This document shows, one piece after another, positions 37,223 through 48,179 of a stretch of 64,000 nt of DNA. The first letter of the stretch is position 1, and each line of letters opens with the position of its first letter. The stretch is from NCBI GenBank assembly GCA_024699855.1, contig JAMPIQ010000002.1, positions 1 through 64,000 of the forward strand. The letters run 5' to 3'. Below the pieces are notes generated by a model. The model saw nothing but the letters and a program-made list of their open reading frames with translations, had not been told where the DNA came from and did no database searches. The position numbers and the translations under genes are program-made. The stretch is from Aphelenchoides besseyi. Its lineage: Eukaryota > Nematoda > Chromadorea > Rhabditida > Aphelenchoididae.

Positions 37223-37354
37223 TTAATTACGACAAATGCGGAACAATTGCAGAGCCAAATAAAGCAAAATTCCGGGCCATATCGGTGTCCAATTCTCTAG
37301 AATTCGAACGATACTCTCGAGCAACTCGACCATAAGCGGACAATTCGATTTCAT
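37223..37354 (-). CDS. Possible 43-residue membrane microprotein
   Basis: This is a single small open frame between the BTB gene and the kinase gene. It begins MKSNCPLMVELLESIVRILE and has one hydrophobic stretch (WPGILLYLALQLF) near its end. It could be a stray exon of a neighbour or chance. No acceptor, donor or poly(A) signal supports it directly. Confidence 0.22.
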   Translation of the reverse strand: MKSNCPLMVELLESIVRILENWTPIWPGILLYLALQLFRICRN

Positions 37355-37533
37355 GGCAACATTGAAAGGGAGAGAGGTCTACGGGCATTGAAGAGGAATT
37401 ACGAGAGGAATTTAATAAGCAAAAATAGGAATAAACGATTGAAGAATAAGAAAAATAGCCAGAGATTGGAAAGAAGGAAAATTCATTGGACGATTTTCAT
37501 TGGCAGGAGCGAATCATCTCGATCGTGAACATT

Positions 37534-38684
37534 TTATCCTGGAAACCCCAAATGATTAGACAGCGAACAGCCTCGGGAACTCATCGAATTGCTGTTGAGC
37601 TGAGCAAACGCGCGAATAGCTTCTTGCAACTCGGAGACCACAGTCTTGTAGGCGAACAGTGAAAAGCGTCGTGCGACGTGAATCAACCGAAAACACAAGT
37701 TGAGAAACGAGTGGACTAAAGTCGTCGTTTGGTCGGTCCAGATGTTGACCTTCTGACGATAATTTTCGTAGTATCCGAAATTGTGCCACGAAACATTTTC
37801 ACCAAACAAACGCATCAGTGGGTAGAAGAACGACCCCAAATCGTCGTATAGAGCCGCAAACTAAACCAGAAGCTTAGTCGTCTCTTTTGAGCTTCTTACT
37901 TACCGTGTTCAGATCGCCGGCACGTGAAATGAACGAGAGTGTTCCGCAGATGTTGCTGCCCGCTTTCAAAGCCTCGAAACTGAAGTTGTAATCGCGCAAC
38001 TGAGTCCAACTGTAATCAACAACCATTCCGAAGTCTACGAGCTTGACACGCACCATCGAATTATCGTCGGTACGAATGGCACAGAAGTTCTCCAACTTGA
38101 CATCTCGAACACAAAAGCCAAGAGCATGCATTTCATTCAAAGCTGAGAGCATCTAAAGGCGAATATGAGTAAGTGAAGTCAGATCCTACGTCTCGAGCTG
38201 CAACGAAGATCGACTCGTTGCTCACCTTCGACACCTTCGGATTCTGCACCAACGAGCCGAGATCCGTGCCCATCAGCTCCATGACGATGATCGGTTCCAC
38301 GCCATAGATAAACGAAAACGAGTGAAACTGTGGCGCGTACTTGAACTGTGCATTGGTGAGCATTTGCAAGAACAGAGTCTGTAAGCAGTGAGTTCAATCG
38401 ACGGCCACGACCACTCACTTCTTCACGCAAAGCGGCTTGTTTTTGGCGACGGATTTGGATTGATTGAGATTCGCGGACGGACATTTTTCCGGCGAATCGA
38501 ACTTCTCGTGGATCACGATGTTCAGATGATGCCTGTCCATGGCGATGGACTCTTCTTTCTGAAAAGACGTCAAGTGAAGGGAAACACTCGAATGGCAACG
38601 CAACGTGAAGGTAACGAAAAAGACGATTTTCGCGTTCGACGTCTGCAAATGAACAGGCGGACCTTCGGAACGCCGCGGGTGCAA
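37534..38684 (-). CDS. CK1-like protein kinase, N-lobe unclear
   Basis: At least four exons from about 38558 to the stop at 37534 encode the C-terminal part of a casein-kinase-1-type kinase, a family greatly expanded in nematodes. Seen: IIVMELMGTDLGSLV (hinge), MLSALNEMHALGFCVRDVKL then ENF (catalytic loop with VRD in place of HRD), VKLVDFGMV (DFG), and SNICGTLSFISRAGD in place of the usual GTxRYAS. The glycine-rich loop and the VAIK lysine are not found upstream: the frame stays open to 38684, but the sequence there does not look like an N-lobe. The HRD change and the missing ATP lobe suggest a weak or dead kinase, or a missed exon. The substrate is unknown. Confidence 0.68.
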
Positions 38685-38699
38685 ATTGTTGCAAAGACG

Positions 38700-40462
38700 C
38701 CTATTTCATCTCAACTCCCAAACAACTGGAAATTCAACGATCCTCTTCGTGATCTTCGAAGGGAATTCGGAGATTTGTGGAGGAACGTGAAACCACAACC
38801 GCTGGACTCGAAGGTCATTGAGACCGTAAAGTTGATCAGGAGTGTCAGATCAGAAGTGAAAATCGAGAATTGAACTTGGCGTCAAGATGGTTGAGAGTAA
38901 GGAACCCTGTTGTCCCGGTGATTGTTTTGAGGAAAAGAGAATTTGCATTGAATACACGTGGACACACTGAACCACCAACCACTGCGAAATTATGAAACTC
39001 AAAGAAGCAAGATGGTGATTAGAGGTGAGTCTGAGAAGTTGGTTTCCGGCTTCCAATCTCGTTTCGGGTCCAGAGAAACGACAGTTCGGTCTTCTGAATC
39101 ATGCAGGGCGCTACAAGTTGAACAATGGAGACGTGATGAAGAAGATCAATGCAAGCTCACGGTTTGAAGTTGGATTCTCTCATCAGTTGGACTTTTGCGA
39201 AAACCCAAACACTATTGGTCAAGTGCAGGGACGTTAGTGGGTTTACTAATTGAAAATGTCAACTTGTGATTCTCTGTTTACAGAAGCAAACTACAAGTTA
39301 ACGTGGGCATCCAGAGAATCAATTAATGACGCAATATGTCATGTCTGAGCTATTATTTTGTGAGATTTTAGTGGGCATTCTACTGGATCTGACGTACAAA
39401 GGGATAATATTGCCGTCATCAAGATTACAGTAGCCCACGATTAGGAAGGTAAATTCAGAACTTGCCTTCGTAATAATAGTCTTGATTTCAGATGATCCAC
39501 AGTCAATGTAGGGTTGTGGGTTGTTGTAAATTTGTGGAGAAGTCAGATTCTTCCATCAGTCAAGAGTCGAGCTGTTAAAGGGTCATCGAGAACAAGCTTA
39601 TGTAACTTGTAGGTAAGCGAGTATATTCACGATAAAAACTGATCACTGTAAAGATTTGCGGCATCAGATAAGCTAAACAGAAAAAGCTAAGGCAGATCGA
39701 AGACAAGTGAGTGACTGGTTACTTTCCTGCACTACAACCCATGCGATCAATCGTTACCGTTGTTATGAAGTAGGATTCTCGCATCAGTTGGAGTCCAAAC
39801 TAACGACCATTTGGATTTGGAAGGAGAAATGGGAAAGAATATTAATATCAGTTCCGTGTTGGCACTTGGTCAGCGAAGTAATCGGTTCCTACGTGTTTTT
39901 GACGAACTCTGCTGTGAATGTCTGCAATTGTTCTTGCTGATGTTGTTGTGTGATAATAAATCTGAATAAAGAATTGCGTCCAATTGTTTAATCATTTTCT
40001 AAGCAATGAACAGGAACTTAACAAAAATTTACAATCAAACTAAAGATTCGAAGTGTCCTTGACTACTTGGATGTTTCCGCTAATACGATGAGTCACTTGT
40101 TCAAATTGAGCGTATTCCAACGAAAGTATCAGCCGCTTGCATTCTATCGTATTCAAGATCTTGATCGTTTGTTTCTTTTACCTTGCTTAACTTGAAGCTA
40201 TAAACGCCTACCGAATAACTTGAACAACATTTTGATCAAATCTTTGTCGACACTTTAAACTCCTCATCTCACTCGTTGTGGTTGGTCAGTTTTTGCTGAA
40301 CGCGCGAATTCGCGTCGTTTTGTTGTGAAAGAAATTGAAGTGAACGTGTTGGCAATTGACTTAAAAGGATTCATCTTCACATTGCATCTCCTTTTTTAAA
40401 CATCAGTCTGAAGTGTTTAGGTCTCTGTGGTTGTTGTGTATATTTTGTTTTCAGCCTCGAAA
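38700..40462. other. Intergenic with decayed duplicated coding fragment
   Basis: No full gene is seen. Two related segments, 39163-39190 and 39763-39790, encode FEVGFSHQLD and YEVGFSHQLE in the same direction, 600 bp apart. The first can be joined by a GTGAGT...GTCCAG intron to an ATG at 39012, giving about 55 residues. They look like relics of a duplicated gene. A TTTTCAG at 40448-40454 serves the next gene. Confidence 0.4.
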
Positions 40463-40990
40463 ATGTCGACTTGTGGTCTTGAATACCAATGGTCTTGCAA
40501 TTTGTCAGCGTCGAAAGAGTTTTGGGAATCGAAAGGAAGAACTATTGAAACGAAATTGTTCTTCGGAGACAACGAATTTACGTTTACGGTCGAGAGTCGT
40601 GCCAATAAGTGGGCGAACTTTAAAGTCACAAATGAGCGTGGAAGCGATTTGATTTGCTTTGCTTGGGCTGAACAAAATGGAAAATTTATTGGTGGCTCCA
40701 AAGGTAAACTGAACAAACTTCTTAGTTCAATCGCCGTTCCAGATCGTCCGATTGAATTGAATGAATGGCAACTTGTCCAAAACGACTGCAAAACGTTCAC
40801 AATTGTCTCCAGAATCATCGTGAAGAAAAAGGAAGCCCAAAAGGTGAGTCGATGAAATGATCCGGAGTTTAGCGGTTGCTTTTAGAGTCTCAAAACCAAG
40901 TTGAACAATAAAATTGGGGAGCAAAAACTGACTGCCCAAATCTTGGAGGAGATGCAACCAATCAATGGGAACACCCATCGTAGCGGTTAA
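40463..40990 (+). CDS. Orphan ~160-residue protein, possibly MATH-like
   Basis: Two exons. The ATG at 40463 lies 8 bp after TTTTCAG, which suggests trans-splicing. Exon 1 encodes MSTCGLEYQWSCNLSASKEF, then alternating strands (TIETKLFFGDNEFTFTVES, ANFKVTNERGSDLICFAW, ELNEWQLVQND, CKTFTIVSRIIVKKK) that could form a beta sandwich such as a MATH domain. The 42-bp intron leads to a helical exon 2 rich in K, E and Q. No signal peptide or TM segment. I do not recognise a family with confidence. The stop at 40988-40990 is followed by a possible 3'-UTR intron (GTGAGT...CTTAG). Confidence 0.6.
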
Positions 40991-41146
40991 CGTGAGTTAA
41001 AAGGAAGAGCCCAAATTATAAGCTTGTCTTAGATCACGACTAGCAGAGCGGTTGAAGACGAATCATCAGCTCAAATCGACTGTTGTTATGCGCCGTTCTT
41101 AATAAACTTGACACTTTTTGCTTTGCTACTTTGAGTGAATTTACTA

Positions 41147-41244
41147 AAGCGAGGAGAAAAAAGGAGACAACCACAGAATACCAAAAGTCAAAAACTTTTG
41201 ATCCAAACTGCTAAAATTTGTCAAGTTTTCGTTGTTTATCGGTT
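41147..41244 (+). repeat. Left 98-bp terminal inverted repeat of mariner
   Basis: It is identical to the reverse complement of 41763-41860; the match ends sharply after base 98. Confidence 0.96.
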
Positions 41245-41762
41245 TCTGAAATTGTTTGTGTTAAATCGTCTTCGCTACAATAGAATTGGAGCGAGAACAA
41301 GTGCGTCTTCTGCTCCATTACGAGTTTATACATGGTTGTTCGGTTAGAGTTGCCGTCCACCGTATTTCTCTTGCGTATGGAAGCGCAACGGTCACAGTAC
41401 CAACTGCTGGAAGATGGTTCAAAAGATTCAAAGATGGAGCTCAACTCACTCAACGAAAGATCCGGGATCTCGGTTGGGAACTACTCCCTCACGCTCCATA
41501 TAGTCCGCACACCACTCCAAGTCACTATCATCTCTTCCGTTCGATGGAACATTTTCTACGACGCCGTTCGTTCGATAGCGTGAAAGAAGTACAAACAGTA
41601 GTTCAGCAGTTCTTCGATTCAGAAAATGTCGATTTCTACAACCACGGTCTCATGAGCATGATGGGTCGCTGGGAATCAGTAGTGACAGCGCAAGGCAATT
41701 ATTTTCAATAGCAAATGATATGTTGACAATGTTCGATTGATTTAATATCAAAAAGGTTAGAC

Positions 41763-41860
41763 AACCGATAAACAACGAAAACTTGACAAATTTTAGCAGT
41801 TTGGATCAAAAGTTTTTGACTTTTGGTATTCTGTGGTTGTCTCCTTTTTTCTCCTCGCTT
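41763..41860 (-). repeat. Right 98-bp terminal inverted repeat of mariner
   Basis: This is the reverse-complement partner of 41147-41244, next to the TA at 41861-41862. Confidence 0.96.
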
Positions 41861-41862
41861 TA

Positions 41863-43220
41863 ATACTACGATCAGCGGGTAGAAGACGTGAATGTGTGAA
41901 GGCGGGAATCACAAGTGTGTGCGCAGCGTTAGAGTCAAACGAACGCGCTTAAACGTCTTTTGCTTCCCCGTTGACGAGTGACTTTTGGCGTCCTTTTTGA
42001 TGGAATTTCTGTAGTTTCAGGTTTCCGTAGCCGTTCACTTCGATGTTCCGAAGCCGCCAGTTTTCGTTGACTGGAATTCGTTTTCGATATATGATTTTGA
42101 GTTGCCATTGAAATAAAGAGAGAGAATGTCAATATAATGCAATATGATTGGGATGCCAGGAGTTCAAAAAGTTTGAATAGGGATGCAGAAGAAGCTGTGC
42201 AGTTGCTAAGCGCTCAAATGCATTCATTATTGTTGAAGCTCATAAGTAGAGAGCATAGAATCTATTTTTGCGGTTATTTTTAACTGTTTAAAGGTACGGG
42301 GATTTAAGCAGCTGGCTAACGAGTACCGCTTATTTCAACCGTCCAAAACTACTTACCAAGTAACTGCTTTAACAAAGGAATGCGACAAAAACCATGGACG
42401 GAATAAGTTAAGCGTAAATAAGAAAACAGCACGCAGATAATGGACGTTGTACGATAGACCAAAATGATACGGAATTAATCTTATTGTAAAAAGAGTACGG
42501 AAACCAAAAAGAGAACGTCATTAATTTCGAATGGTTGGAAGGATATTGCAGAGACCACGGACTCTAATAACTGTTGTTAATTGTTGATTGGTTTTTAATA
42601 AATTCGTCTAAAAAATGTCGAACTTCAACTCCAACGTAAATGAACACAAAAACACTAACAAGAATATCGAAGATAAACCGGAAAAGACAATCCGATAGCC
42701 AGCCGAATACAATACGGTTTTATTCGGCAATCAAACGAACGGTACGGAAAGAAAGTGAAAGTTAAATGATATTAATGTTTATTATCACTTTTGAAGAAAT
42801 ATCTTGCCTGGCACTCAATGCAGAAACTAACGAATTTTCGAATTATAAATTCGCCTTCTATGAAGGTCATCAGCTCATCAAGATCTTGAAAAAAGGTTTG
42901 AGCCTAATTGTTTAAACAATTATCTCGCTCAACCATCTCATCAGCAACACGAAATTCAAAGCCTGTTAAATGGACAAAAACAAGCGTATCAATTGTTCTT
43001 TGGTCAATTTAATCAACTAAGTTGTGCATCAGAATCACCTCAAACCAGTGCTGCAATTGTTCTAAACCACCTCAACAAACTAATTCGTTTGATGCGTTGT
43101 AATTATCTAAAAGCCACATGTAAATTGTGGAAACATTTTTATAACATAAGTCGGAGGACTAAAGAACGTCAAAATGTCTTATTTTGTACTTGCTAAAATA
43201 TCGGTATGCACCGTGGCTGT
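41863..43220. other. Intergenic, no gene seen
   Basis: This 1.36-kb stretch contains only short open frames with no domain. It lies between the mariner copy and the GC-rich segment at 43240-43800. Confidence 0.45.
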
Positions 43221-43237
43221 TTATTTTAATTAAAAGA

Positions 43238-43549
43238 TCACCAATCGGGTGCGATACGCCGTCCTTTATTCTCGTCGCTTTGACAGCTCGGATGCTGAGC
43301 CCTCAACTCAATGAGTTTCAGCTTGCAGCTCTGTCGAGCCATGATCTCCGCCTGACCCGCCTTCTCCTCGAACGCTTCGGGGTCCGACCAAGTAAAAAGA
43401 CCGTCTCTCAAAAGCGTCAATCCCAAGACGAGACGCTTCCGCAGTGGACCTGATTGAGATTTACACTCCTCAGCTAAAAGATAAAACAACAAGCGGAGAA
43501 TATAAGGGGCGGTGAGCGGCGCGGAGGAATCCGCCCTATGGTGTCTCAA
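43238..43549 (-). other. GC-rich open frame after an SL1-like sequence
   Basis: A 103-codon frame begins right behind the SL1-like 22-mer, has no early ATG, and encodes a basic, Leu-rich product (LTAPYILRLLFYLLAEE, RLVLGLTLLRDGLFTWSDPE). Its base composition is richer in G and C than the flanks, as is the stretch up to 43800. An AATAAA on the minus strand lies just past the stop near 43212. It may be part of a retroposed transcript or another insertion. I recognise no protein family. Confidence 0.35.
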
Positions 43550-43550
43550 C

Positions 43551-43572
43551 CTTAAACTTGGGTTAATAAACC
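43551..43572 (-). other. SL1-spliced-leader-like 22-mer
   Basis: On the minus strand the sequence GGTTTATTAACCCAAGTTTA plus AG matches the nematode SL1 leader at 19 of 22 positions and is followed by GT, as at the SL donor site. The next 90 bases have GC-rich hairpins but no Sm-site (RAUUUUUGR), so a working SL RNA gene is unlikely. Confidence 0.5.
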
Positions 43573-43800
43573 TTTATTTAATCTAAGAACAAAGCACGAT
43601 ATCTTAAGAAAAAAAACGAAACAAAGCGGTGGGCGCCGAAGCGTTCGCAAGCGGACTTGATTAAAAAGATCAGACGCTGATCGCCCGTGGCAATTCAATT
43701 CATGGGCGTTCTTTTTGTTTGAATTTTTAGCGCGTTTAGAAGAGACGCGACAGCCCATTCCGGGGAGGATCCGTTTTTTAGCAGCCAAGCGACAGCATCA

Positions 43801-45434
43801 TGCCATCCGATATCTATGGTGCCTTTCTGTGCTTTTTTGTGAATGACTGATGCATCAGCTTTCTAAGAGCTACTAATTAACCGGCCTCTATTATTGACTT
43901 AAATTTTGTGTGTTCTATTCCAAAAACCAACAAATAAACACGACTAACTTTATTAAGTGCAATCACAATCAACAACGAACACGAGAGAGAAAAACACAAC
44001 TGAACTGTCGGCCGATCATCCTAAAAACCCTACGAGCTAGAAGGCGGGACTTTTACAATTGTAAGGTTTAAGCACTAAGACAAGAGAGTCACATGTCAAC
44101 ATTTCTTTTGAATGTTCTTACTATTGAAAATCATAAGAAGGATTCGAATCGACGTAATTAACTCGCAATGAGATTTCCGCCGAACGAATCAAAATAAAGA
44201 ACTCAAAATGAATAATAATGTTTTTGTGGGTTCTTCCGTTTAGACTAAAGTTTTTCGGAACCTGAGGTCCAAAAAATATCGTCTTAGTTAGATTATGTGC
44301 CCAATCGATATGTAACTATCTTATTATTATGAATTCAATCAAAGAGCTTATTTATTAAATTTTTTACGACGTGTTTAATCTTGGGCTTTGAATCACTTCG
44401 AAGTTCTCTATTTAACTTCTTATTTAAACTCCGAATTCAAACAATGGGCAGCTGTTAACAGTGAATTAGAACAAAATTGCCCGTTTATTAGAGACAAAAT
44501 ACCAAGTTTCGGCCTTCGCGATTCACAGATGGTCTCTGCTGTTATAGCTTGTGGCTGGCGGTTGTTGGGAGAAGCAGAATAATGAAGAAAGGACCGTGAT
44601 TCGTTGATTCCTGCTTTTAAATGGGAATCAACGAGCACGGTGATCGTTTCTTCCGCGATTTCGCGGACAAAATAGTCAAAATAATTTCCGCCATGTAGTC
44701 ACAGCTGTTTACTCCACCACAAAAATGACGATTGAATCTAACTGACTTTCTATTATTCGATCAATCCCTAGAGAAGTGGAAAGCCCGTTAATTTGTTATA
44801 AGTTGTCGGTTAGTTCTGTTAATCAACAATAAGACGAAAACAATTTTATCTGCAGCAATGACATTTGCCCGTGGTTACTAGTCAACGGTTTGTTTCGTAG
44901 AATTTATTATTTAATAGATGAAGTTGATTGGTTGAGACGATTTATCTTCCGGATACAGTGATTTAGCAAAACGTTCTCCTGCTGGTTGTGCATCGTTTAT
45001 TCGATTGAAGTTCAATTTCACTGTTTGAACGTTCCCCGAGATCCTTTTATTCCTTGATTTCTAAGCGGACCACCTTCGAAATGATGTTATGCATTTCTTA
45101 GCTACTTTGACGTTTAGGCGTGCGCGATACTTCTTCCCGAAGTTGGTAGGTTTTCAATCGAAGATTCTTATATTCAATCAACTTATTGACGCTTCTTTTA
45201 CGTTTATTTGTCGTCGATAAAAGTTCAGTCGAATTCCTTTGATCTGTAAACGTGCAGAACTTCTGCTCGTTATTTCGCTTTAATCATGTTTAGCCTCTAA
45301 TTTAACGATTAGCATTGTCTCGTATATATCGTATTATATTTGCATTATCTATCTTTATTTTAACAGCATTTCAAATCGTATATCGTAAACAAGTGGCATT
45401 CGGATGAGCACTTGCAATAGAACTGATAGAGCCC
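43801..45434. other. Intergenic with short hairpins
   Basis: About 1.6 kb without a supported gene. It holds an imperfect hairpin at 44593-44641 and a small palindrome TCCGCGATTTCGCGGA just after it. Confidence 0.45.
44593..44641. repeat. Inverted repeat, 18-bp arms, 12-bp loop
   Basis: The arm ACCGTGATTCGTTGATTCC (44593-44611) pairs with 44624-44641 with one bulged base. It could be a small fold-back element remnant or chance; it is short for a miRNA precursor. Confidence 0.6.
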
Positions 45435-45888
45435 ATGGAACAGCAATCTCAACTGAAACCTGAAACGGTAATTAGTGTCCGCGACATCGATCAAACGATC
45501 GACGTCGCGTATAAAAGCGGCCGCCAACGCTGTTCATCCTCTCCACTTTTCGTCAAATCCACTCCCACGGCCGGCTCGCATCAACTGCGAGATCGGTTGA
45601 GCGGAAGACGTCAATCCGAACAAACGTAAATCTGTTTATTGTTCTTGACTAACCTACGGTCAATTAGTTTTTGTCGAAAATCTCAGAAATTTAACCGAAA
45701 TTCTGAACTCCAAAGCCTTTCGGACCAAAACTGACGAGCGAACGGGAAATTTCGTTTTTCTCTCGATCACCACAACAGCGCTCACCGATCTTCTGTTTCG
45801 CATGACCACAGGCGCTACGCACATTTTCTTATTTGTCTATGGTCCTTCAAATTCTTTTACTCCGCCGGGTGAGACCTTGATCAAGTAG
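45435..45888 (+). CDS. Orphan ~130-residue protein
   Basis: Two exons. Exon 1 (45435 to about 45626) encodes MEQQSQLKPETVISVRDIDQ and then a basic, Ser-rich stretch. A 61-bp GTAAAT...CTCAG intron leads to exon 2 encoding NLTEILNSKAFRTKTDERTG, a hydrophobic NFVFLSITTTALTDLLF and HIFLFVYGPSNSFTPPGE. The joined frame keeps Thr at the junction. The second half looks like a strand-helix-strand domain, perhaps of longin/roadblock size, but I cannot name it. No signal peptide. The upstream DNA is AT-rich. Confidence 0.5.
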
Positions 45889-46022
45889 AGACGAGTTCCA
45901 GGTAAAGTGCAATGTTTCTTTCACCAATTTCACCTATTGCTGAGCACATGTGTAATCAACAAGCTGGAATAAAACCGATTTTATTGCAAAAAGATTACAA
46001 CAAAAGAAAACGTTAATTGGTT

Positions 46023-47590
46023 TCACGGATTGTGAATCCACTTATCAACCAAATCGTTAAATTGACCATTGAAACTCAACATCTAAAATCAAGTAATGGA
46101 ATCCAAATCAACGTTCTTTGCACTCACTTGAAATCCGACTTCTTTAAGCTTTTGGAATGTTTCTTCCATTTGTTTTGTCTTCTTTATTTCTGTGCTTAAA
46201 TTTGCTTTCAATCGCTCAATTTCGCTCTTTATTCCCGCCAAACCGCTACGATCATTATCAAGAGCCGAGCTCTAAATGTTTAACTAATCGATGCAATCGC
46301 CATCTCACTCATCTTTCGCTAACTGGCTCTTTAAGTCTCCAGTTTCGTTTTCCAACTTCTTTGCTTTTGATTTCCAACGATTGCGATCATCGCACGTTTC
46401 CTTCAATTGTCCATTCAAACGATCACGTTCAATCTTGAGAATCGTGAACTATAAACCACGAGGTAATCCATTGAATTACTCTTCGCTCACCTTTTCACTT
46501 TCGATATTCTTCTCCATTTTCCCGCTCTTCCATTCGTTGAGTTCCTCTTGCAAACGCACGAAATTCTTCTGATACTTGTCGTCAATGGACGAAACCTACA
46601 AATAAGCACCAAACTGCTCAAGTTCCACTTACCTTTCTTGTTATTGCATTCTTGAGCATTTGGCATTCGATTCGCAGTTTCATGACCAGCTCAGCTTCAG
46701 TCCCAGCCTTTGTTTTCCATTCGAAGATCTTGCTCGTCAACGCATCGTCTAAGTAATCACGTTGATTTCAAAAACACAAGTTCTAAGAAGCAATTAGGAC
46801 CATTTCAAAGTCTCTTAGCCTTCCACTTACTTTATTTTCTAATTGTTGGATGATCTTCGAAACCTTAAAAATCATCAGTTAGACGCCAGATTTCTTCTCA
46901 CTCATTTTTTCAGATTCTGGCATACAATACGTACATAATTGTTTGTATACGATTTTGCAGTAGATCTCCATAATTTTTCCAAACGAAACGCCTCGAACGC
47001 TCTCGTTGATTCGTATCGGTTTGTTTAAACATAATTTATAACTAAATCTACCGCCAATTTACCTTTGGAGCTACAAACATACTCGCCGCCCAAATCGCTG
47101 GTCGAGATCGGAGTCACATACCATAAATATCAATCGAAATCTCGCTCGAAAAGGGCTTATTGTACGAAATAAAGACTCGTGAGTTCGACTCCTGTAACCA
47201 ATCATCCTTCTGGTGATCACTTTGGAGTATTAACCAAAATTTCGTTTCTGGTCGAAACGAGAACCAAATCTGATCGTTGATCTTCTGTTCGTCATTCTTC
47301 GACCAATACTGTTCCAAGTCGGAAATATTCCACGAATCAGTATTCTCGAGCAAGTGATGACATTCGTCCATTCCGATCTAAAAGCAAACAAGTTAGCAAA
47401 AAGTGAAAAAATTGGAACCCCAATGTGTTCACCGGTTGGCACACAACGCACTGCCTTTGCGAAGAGAAGATGTTAGGAGGACAAAATGTTAAAACACGCA
47501 ATTGAACGATGTGCCCGATGAGATCTAAGAAGACGGCAAATTGTCTAAATGTGACCTTCAGAGTCCAAATCGCCACATCAACCCTACGAA
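46023..47590 (-). CDS. Coiled-coil protein with N-terminal beta-rich part
   Basis: Several minus-strand exons. The better-supported 3' half is a long coiled coil: IDDKYQKNFVRLQEELNEWK, then KMEKNIESEK, FTILKIERDRLNGQLKE, KSKAKKLENETGDLKSQLAK, and DRSGLAGIKSEIERLKANLS with KKTKQMEETFQKLKEVGF. A short last exon ends DKWIHNP at 46023. The 5' half (47114-47590) encodes DVAIWTLKVTFRQFAVFL, QYWSKNDEQKINDQIWFSF, and SNSRVFISYNKPFSS, perhaps a MATH-like beta domain. The exons between 46640 and 47110 and the start codon are unresolved. A cytoskeletal or scaffold role is only a guess. Confidence 0.55.
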
Positions 47591-47599
47591 GATACTAGG

Positions 47600-48170
47600 A
47601 AATTAAGGACGAAAAGAAGCTCGGGATTAGACGGCGACTTTCAATCCATCAAGTAGTCGATTTAAACGTTTTTAATCGAAAGCGACATCGGAAATGAACG
47701 GGTCAATTCTTCAAAAGTTAACCGACATATCCTGATTCTCACACTCCACATTTGAACGAACTATAGATCAGGACTTGTGACTTCAGATGGCGAAGATGCT
47801 TCAAGCGTTAAATTTCAATGTTTGCTTGTGGCTTTAGATTCTAATCAACATTTTTTAGTTTCTTGAGTATTCGATAACCACCAACTACTTAAAAAAGTAT
47901 CTTCATGACTTCAAGTCGACTACTAATTTAAAATCAATTCCACTTTTGTTTTTAACATTGCGAACCTGCGACTTTAAGCCAAACGACGGTCTTCTGCCCG
48001 AGATTATGTCTTGCAGTTGAGGTGCTTGCTGTAAGCGGAAATAAAGATGCTTTCGATAAATTATGTTGAACAAAAAAGGTTCGTTCAGTTTTTAGTTTTT
48101 AATCAATTTTTTCTTGTAAACCCGCAGAACATCTCCTACGCTTAAGAACTTCCCAAACGCGTCTAACGAT
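47600..48170. other. Divergent intergenic region
   Basis: About 570 bp lie between the minus-strand coiled-coil gene and a plus-strand orphan gene. Missing 5' exons of either gene may be here; none is clear. Confidence 0.4.
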
Positions 48171-48179
48171 CGATTTTAG

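Larger units (their letters stand above)
41147..41860 (+). mobile_element. Mariner element, internally deleted, 714 bp
   Basis: This element has perfect 98-bp terminal inverted repeats (41147-41244 and 41763-41860) and TA on both sides (41145-41146, 41861-41862). An open frame at 41286-41711 encodes the start of a mariner transposase (VRLLLHYEFIHGCSVRVAV, then a helix-turn-helix and GRWFKRFKDGAQL) joined directly to its end (LGWELLPHAPYSPHTTPSHY, HLFRSMEHFL, FYNHGLMSMMGRW). About 200 residues with the first two catalytic Asp are deleted, and the last Asp motif SPDLAPSDYHLF reads SPHTTPSHYHLF. The frame has no stop but lacks a clear ATG. It is a MITE-like non-autonomous copy. Confidence 0.96.

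Noticed and set aside
38388..38873. 161-codon plus-strand open frame
   Set aside because: Much of it overlaps kinase exons on the other strand. The end is moderately protein-like but lacks support from splice sites or a known domain.
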